NCBI RefSeq assembly: GCF_900114375.1
Contig: NZ_FOSV01000030.1
Location: 1 to 50,665 of the forward strand
DNA: 50,665 nucleotides
Reading direction: 5' to 3'
Source of the DNA: Methylorubrum salsuginis
Lineage (GTDB): Bacteria; Pseudomonadota; Alphaproteobacteria; Rhizobiales; Beijerinckiaceae
Part shown: positions 46,850 to 50,665 of the stretch, one piece after another
Layout of the letters: each line of letters starts with the position of its first letter
Numbering within the stretch: the stretch's first letter is position 1
The notes under the pieces: model-generated
Seen by the model: only the letters and a program-made list of their open reading frames with translations
Told to the model about the DNA's origin: nothing
The model's database searches: none
Program-made: the position numbers and the translations under genes

Positions 46850-49804
46850 ATGAGCAGCGGCGACAAGACCGAGCGGCCGGAAATTCGCGCCAACGGACGG
46901 CAGGATGCCGGCGGCCCGGTGGGCGGCCCGCAGCCGGCCTCCGGCGGCGCCTACTCGCAGGGCGCCAAGGCCGGCGGGCAGGCCGCGCCCGAGCCCACGG
47001 GCACCTTCGGCCTGAAGGACGCCCCGGTCGCGCCCGCGACCATCACGTTCGAACTCGACGGTGAGCAGGTCGAGGCGCAGCCCGGCGAGACCATCTGGGC
47101 GGTGTCGAAGCGGCTCGGCACGCATATCCCGCATCTCTGCCACAAGCCCGAGCCCGGCTACCGCCCGGACGGCAATTGCCGCGCCTGCATGGTCGAGATC
47201 GAGGGCGAGCGCGTCCTCGCCGCCTCGTGCAAGCGCACGCCGGCCATCGGCATGAAGGTGAAGACCGCGACCGAGCGCGCCACCAAGGCCCGTGCCATGG
47301 TGCTCGAACTGCTCGTCGCCGACCAGCCCGAGCGCGCGACCTCGCACGACCCGTCGTCGCATTTCTGGGTCCAGGCCGACTATCTCGACGTGTCGGAGAG
47401 CCGCTTCCCCGCCGCCGAGCGCTGGGCGAGCGACGTCAGCCACCCGGCCATGAGCGTCAACCTCGACGCCTGCATCCAGTGCAACCTCTGCGTCCGCGCC
47501 TGCCGCGAGGTGCAGGTCAACGACGTGATCGGCATGGCCTACCGCTCGGCGGACGCCAAGGTCGTGTTCGACTTCGACGATCCGATGGGTGCCTCGACCT
47601 GCGTCGCCTGCGGCGAGTGCGTCCAGGCCTGCCCGACCGGCGCGCTGATGCCGTCCGCCTATCTCGACGCGAACCAGACCCGCACGGTCTATCCCGACCG
47701 CGAGGTGAAGTCGCTCTGCCCCTATTGCGGCGTCGGCTGCCAAGTCTCCTATAAGGTCAAGGACGAGCGGATCGTCTACGCCGAGGGCGTCAACGGCCCG
47801 GCCAACCACAACCGGCTGTGCGTGAAGGGCCGCTTCGGCTTCGACTACGTCCACCATCCCCACCGCCTGACGGTGCCGCTGATCCGCCTCGACAACGTGG
47901 CCAAGGACGCCAACGATCAGGTCGATCCGGCCAACCCCTGGACGCATTTCCGTGAGGCGACCTGGGAAGAAGCGCTCGACCGCGCGGCGGGCGGCCTGAA
48001 GAAGATCCGCGACACCGACGGGCGCAAGGCGCTCGCGGGCTTCGGCTCGGCCAAGGGCTCGAACGAGGAGGCCTACCTCTTCCAGAAGCTCGTGCGCCTG
48101 GGCTTCGGCACCAACAACGTCGATCACTGCACGCGGCTGTGCCACGCCTCGTCGGTGGCGGCCCTCATGGAGGGGCTGAACTCGGGTGCCGTGACCGCGC
48201 CGTTCTCGGCGGCGCTCGACGCCGAGGTGATCGTGGTGATCGGCGCCAACCCGACCGTGAACCATCCGGTCGCCGCGACCTTCCTCAAGAACGCGGTGAA
48301 GCAGCGCGGCGCCAAGCTGATCATCATGGACCCGCGGCGCCAGACCCTGTCGCGCCACGCCTACAAGCACCTCGCCTTCCGCAACGGCACCGACGTGGCG
48401 ATGCTCAACGCGATGCTGAACGTCATCGTCGAGGAAAAGCTCTACGACGAGCAATACATCGCCGGCTACACCGAGAACTTCGAGGCTCTGAAGGAGAAGA
48501 TCGTCGACTTCACGCCGGAGAAGATGGCGCCCGTGTGCGGCATCGACGCCGAGACCCTGCGCGAGGTGGCGCGCCTCTACGCCCGGGCCAAGTCCTCGAT
48601 CATCTTCTGGGGCATGGGCGTCAGCCAGCACGTCCACGGCACCGACAATTCGCGCTGCCTGATCGCGCTCGCCCTCATCACCGGCCAGATCGGCCGCCCA
48701 GGCACCGGCCTGCATCCGCTGCGCGGCCAGAACAACGTCCAGGGCGCCTCCGACGCCGGCCTGATCCCGATGGTCTATCCGGACTATCAGTCGGTCGAGA
48801 AGGCGGCCGTGCGCGAGCTGTTCGAGGAGTTCTGGGGCCAGTCCCTCGATCCGCAGAAGGGCCTCACCGTCGTCGAGATCATGCGCGCGATCCACGCAGG
48901 CGAGATCAAGGGCATGTTCGTCGAGGGCGAGAACCCGGCGATGTCCGACCCCGACCTCAACCACGCCCGCCATGCGCTGGCGATGCTCGACCACCTCGTG
49001 GTGCAGGACCTGTTCCTGACCGAGACCGCCTTCCATGCCGACGTGGTGTTGCCGGCCTCCGCCTTCGCCGAGAAGGCCGGGAGCTTCACCAACACCGACC
49101 GGCGCGTGCAGATCGCCCAGCCGGTGGTCGCGCCCCCCGGCGACGCGCGCCAGGATTGGTGGATCATCCAGGAGCTGGCCAAGCGGATGGGCCTCGACTG
49201 GAACTACGCCGGCCCGGCCGAGATCTTCGCCGAGATGGCGCAGGTGATGCCGTCCTTGAACAACATCACCTGGGAGCGCCTGGAGCGCGAGGGCGCGGTG
49301 ACCTACCCGGTCGATGCGCCGGACCAGCCCGGCAACGAGATCATCTTCTACGCCGGCTTCCCCACGGAGAGCGGGCGCGCCAAGATCGTGCCCGCGGCGA
49401 TCGTGCCGCCGGACGAGGTGCCGGACACCGAGTTCCCGATGGTGCTCTCGACCGGCCGCGTGCTGGAGCACTGGCATACGGGCTCGATGACCCGGCGCGC
49501 GGGCGTGCTCGATGCGCTGGAGCCCGAGGCGGTGGCCTTCATGGCGCCCAAGGAGCTCTATCGCCTGGGCCTGCGCCCCGGCGGCACGATGCGGCTGGAG
49601 ACGCGCCGCGGCGCCGTCGAGCTGAAGGTGCGCTCTGACCGCGACGTGCCGGCCGGCATGATCTTCATGCCGTTCTGCTACGCCGAGGCCGCCGCCAACC
49701 TCCTGACCAACCCGGCCCTCGACCCGCTCGGCAAGATTCCCGAGTTCAAGTTCTGCGCCGCGCGGGTCGCACCGGTGGAGGCCGCGCCGATGGCGGCCGA
49801 GTGA
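46850..49804 (+). CDS. fdh1A: NAD-dependent formate dehydrogenase catalytic (tungsten/molybdenum) subunit
   Basis: 984 residues; oxidises formate to CO2 at a W/Mo-bis-pterin centre. A Gly/Pro-rich tail of ~60 residues is followed by a [2Fe-2S] domain (Cys97, 110, 113, 127), two ferredoxin-type clusters (Cys208/211/214/218 and 251/254/257/261) and the proximal [4Fe-4S] (Cys290, 293, 297, 324: CPYCGVGC). The metal-ligand Cys431-His432 lies in HCTRLCHASSVAAL, replacing selenocysteine. Pterin-binding blocks follow (IIFWGMGVSQHVHGTDNSRC; GQNNVQGASDAGLIP; LSTGRVLEHWHTGSMTRRAG), then the C-terminal NLLTNPALDPLGKIPEFKFC. Size and architecture match FDH1 of Methylobacterium, a key step from formate to NADH during growth on C1 compounds. 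No FdhD- or accessory-type gene is adjacent. A GC-rich hairpin follows the stop. Confidence 0.93.
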   Translation: MSSGDKTERPEIRANGRQDAGGPVGGPQPASGGAYSQGAKAGGQAAPEPTGTFGLKDAPVAPATITFELDGEQVEAQPGETIWAVSKRLGTHIPHLCHKPEPGYRPDGNCRACMVEIEGERVLAASCKRTPAIGMKVKTATERATKARAMVLELLVADQPERATSHDPSSHFWVQADYLDVSESRFPAAERWASDVSHPAMSVNLDACIQCNLCVRACREVQVNDVIGMAYRSADAKVVFDFDDPMGASTCVACGECVQACPTGALMPSAYLDANQTRTVYPDREVKSLCPYCGVGCQVSYKVKDERIVYAEGVNGPANHNRLCVKGRFGFDYVHHPHRLTVPLIRLDNVAKDANDQVDPANPWTHFREATWEEALDRAAGGLKKIRDTDGRKALAGFGSAKGSNEEAYLFQKLVRLGFGTNNVDHCTRLCHASSVAALMEGLNSGAVTAPFSAALDAEVIVVIGANPTVNHPVAATFLKNAVKQRGAKLIIMDPRRQTLSRHAYKHLAFRNGTDVAMLNAMLNVIVEEKLYDEQYIAGYTENFEALKEKIVDFTPEKMAPVCGIDAETLREVARLYARAKSSIIFWGMGVSQHVHGTDNSRCLIALALITGQIGRPGTGLHPLRGQNNVQGASDAGLIPMVYPDYQSVEKAAVRELFEEFWGQSLDPQKGLTVVEIMRAIHAGEIKGMFVEGENPAMSDPDLNHARHALAMLDHLVVQDLFLTETAFHADVVLPASAFAEKAGSFTNTDRRVQIAQPVVAPPGDARQDWWIIQELAKRMGLDWNYAGPAEIFAEMAQVMPSLNNITWERLEREGAVTYPVDAPDQPGNEIIFYAGFPTESGRAKIVPAAIVPPDEVPDTEFPMVLSTGRVLEHWHTGSMTRRAGVLDALEPEAVAFMAPKELYRLGLRPGGTMRLETRRGAVELKVRSDRDVPAGMIFMPFCYAEAAANLLTNPALDPLGKIPEFKFCAARVAPVEAAPMAAE

Positions 49805-49825
49805 TCGGCCTCTGAACGAGCGGTC

Positions 49826-49847
49826 GCGGTGCGTTCGGGCGCACCGC
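49826..49847 (+). terminator. Probable terminator of the fdh1 operon
   Basis: GCGGTGCG (49826-49833) pairs with CGCACCGC (49840-49847) around TTCGGG, 22 bases after the fdh1A stop. There is no long T-run. A second weaker stem (AACCCCT 49922-49928 with AGGGGTT 49937-49943) lies further on. Confidence 0.5.
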
Positions 49848-50031
49848 CTCCGAAGTGTTGTGTATCGACAGTGTCGCGTCGCGGATCGAGAACGCGGATG
49901 GGCCAGGACTCGATCGTGTCGAACCCCTCACGAATTAGGGGTTTGAGCGCCACGCGACCGCGTTTTGTCGGTGCGAGCGCGCGATGGCGAACACTCGCGA
50001 TCAAGTTCTGAAACGCCGTGTCGGCGAGCTT

Positions 50032-50199
50032 TCATAGCTGCGGCTTAACCCTCAGATCACGCGACGCTTGGCGGGTCCGCTTCGCCATCCCCGCGGCGCG
50101 CTGGGTCGCGCGCGTCACCTCGTCTTGCGTGCCGAGGCTGACCCAGAACGCGCGGCCGGCCCGGCTTCCTCTTGACTTGGCCCCCTGGCCTGCCATCAT
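50032..50199 (-). CDS. Possible small basic protein
   Basis: 55 residues, MMAGQGAKSRGSRAGRAFWV, then SLGTQDEVTRATQRAAGMAK and a basic end (RTRQASRDLRVKPQL). No family is recognised, and no clear ribosome-binding site is seen. It lies between fdh1A and an insertion sequence. It is listed because its composition is protein-like and no better frame covers the stretch. Confidence 0.25.
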   Translation of the reverse strand: MMAGQGAKSRGSRAGRAFWVSLGTQDEVTRATQRAAGMAKRTRQASRDLRVKPQL

Positions 50200-50295
50200 T
50201 CTGAAGCTAGAGCTGTTGCCGACCGTGGTGAGTCGGCCTGGGGTTTTATGAGGTGGGGTGATCTGACTCCCTTTCGGCGATCGGCGTGAGGGTTG

Positions 50296-50665
50296 ATGGC
50301 ATCGTCGTTCTCGTCGGATCTGCGCGAGCGTGTCGTGAAGGCCGTCGCGGAGGGTGCCTCGCGCCGTCAGGCGGCGGCGCGGTTCGGGGTCAGTGTCGCC
50401 AGCGCCATTCGCTGGCAGGAGAGCTTCGAGCGCGAGGGCCGGGTCTCGGCCAAGCCGCGCGGCGGCGACCAGCGTTGGCAGCACATCGAAGCCCATGCCG
50501 ACCTGATCCTGTCGGAGTTGCGTGCCCTGCTGGCCGAACGTGGCATCGCCACCAGCCAGAGCGGCTTGTCGCGCTTCTTCAAGCGCCACCGCATCACACA
50601 CAAAAAAACACGATCCACGCCGCCGAGCAGCCGCGGCCGGACGTGAGGGCCGAACGTGAGGACGG
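50296..50665 (+). mobile_element. IS630-family insertion sequence, 5' part (transposase orfA and start of orfB)
   Basis: From ATG 50296 the frame encodes SSDLRERVVKAVAEGASRRQ, AAARFGVSVASAIRWQESFE and SQSGLSRFFKRHRITHKK, the N-terminal helix-turn-helix half of IS630-family transposases. That frame stops at TGA 50644. At the run AAAAAAA near 50603-50609 the neighbouring frame takes over with TIHAAEQPRPDVRAERED, the normal continuation of IS630 transposases. This is the usual two-frame organisation with programmed frameshifting at an A7 slippery run. The DDE catalytic part lies beyond the window end. Confidence 0.8.

Noticed and set aside
46733..49477. Minus-strand open frame of 914 residues
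   Set aside because: It is antisense to fdh1A, with no recognisable motif and His/Arg/Gly/Asp-rich shadow composition.
50018..50251. 77-residue plus-strand frame
   Set aside because: It lies opposite a slightly more protein-like minus frame, with no motif.
1..50665. CRISPR array, rRNA or tRNA genes
   Set aside because: No regularly spaced 25-40 bp repeats, no rRNA landmarks and no cloverleaf with a GTTC-type T-loop were noticed by eye. A dedicated scan could still find a tRNA.

Overview
The window looks like a GC-rich alphaproteobacterial chromosome, most probably Methylobacterium/Methylorubrum (M. extorquens group). The strongest marker is the operon at 45.07-49.80 kb. It encodes a fused NuoE/NuoF-type subunit and a large multi-cluster catalytic subunit that match the NAD-dependent, tungsten-type formate dehydrogenase FDH1 of that genus. 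Taxonomy is inferred from protein resemblance and base composition only.

Layout. (1) 0-0.9 kb: debris of IS110- and IS5-type transposases. (2) 0.96-8.10 kb: a four-gene operon with visibly lower GC and overlapping reading frames: MutL/MORC-like GHKL ATPase, Z1-domain superfamily II ATPase, PD-(D/E)XK nuclease-like protein (DUF4420 type) and AIPR protein. This is the gene set of the MZA anti-phage system. No DNA methyltransferase is visible next to it. (3) 8.26-10.7 kb: a graveyard of a broken PAS sensor gene, a broken ISL3 transposase and a broken DUF3883 fragment. (4) 10.77-14.3 kb: a minus-strand segment with a DUF927 ATPase and an uncharacterised Cys-containing protein, probably part of an integrated element, ending near a 13-bp-period direct repeat. 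(5) 14.7-19.0 kb: an L-lactate locus (permease, FMN L-lactate dehydrogenase, divergent FadR/LldR-type regulator with a perfect operator). (6) 19.2-23.9 kb: an AraC-type regulator with a cupin / outer-membrane channel / AsnC-effector-domain operon and a flavin monooxygenase. A two-box repeat lies in front of both transcription units.

(7) 24.2-38.5 kb: an aromatic acyl-CoA catabolic island. A benzoate-type CoA ligase, thioesterase, RidA protein and alpha/beta hydrolase run leftward. A bifunctional salicylyl-CoA 5-hydroxylase / 2-aminobenzoyl-CoA monooxygenase-reductase and a MarR regulator run rightward. A second locus (YciA-type thioesterase; metallo-beta-lactamase lactonase, FAH-family hydrolase, two SDRs, a cupin) lies 4 kb further on. 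The same 20-bp MarR-type palindrome occurs twice in each of the two divergent control regions, so the two halves are probably one regulon. Between them sits a leftward RTX/cadherin-like gene bracketed by two 106-bp inverted repeats.

(8) 38.9-42.1 kb: a second RTX protein whose C-terminal domain closely resembles that of the first. (9) 42.2-45.0 kb: a small secreted protein, a broken IS5 transposase, an AT-rich stretch and small hypotheticals. (10) 45.07-49.80 kb: fdh1B-fdh1A. (11) 49.8-50.67 kb: the beginning of an IS630-family element with an A7 slippery run, cut by the window end.

Functionally the window combines one-carbon energy metabolism (formate oxidation), lactate and aromatic-acid use, secreted Ca-binding surface proteins and an acquired defence operon in mobile-element debris. 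I saw no rRNA, tRNA or CRISPR array. Names rest on motif recognition by eye; no database search was run.
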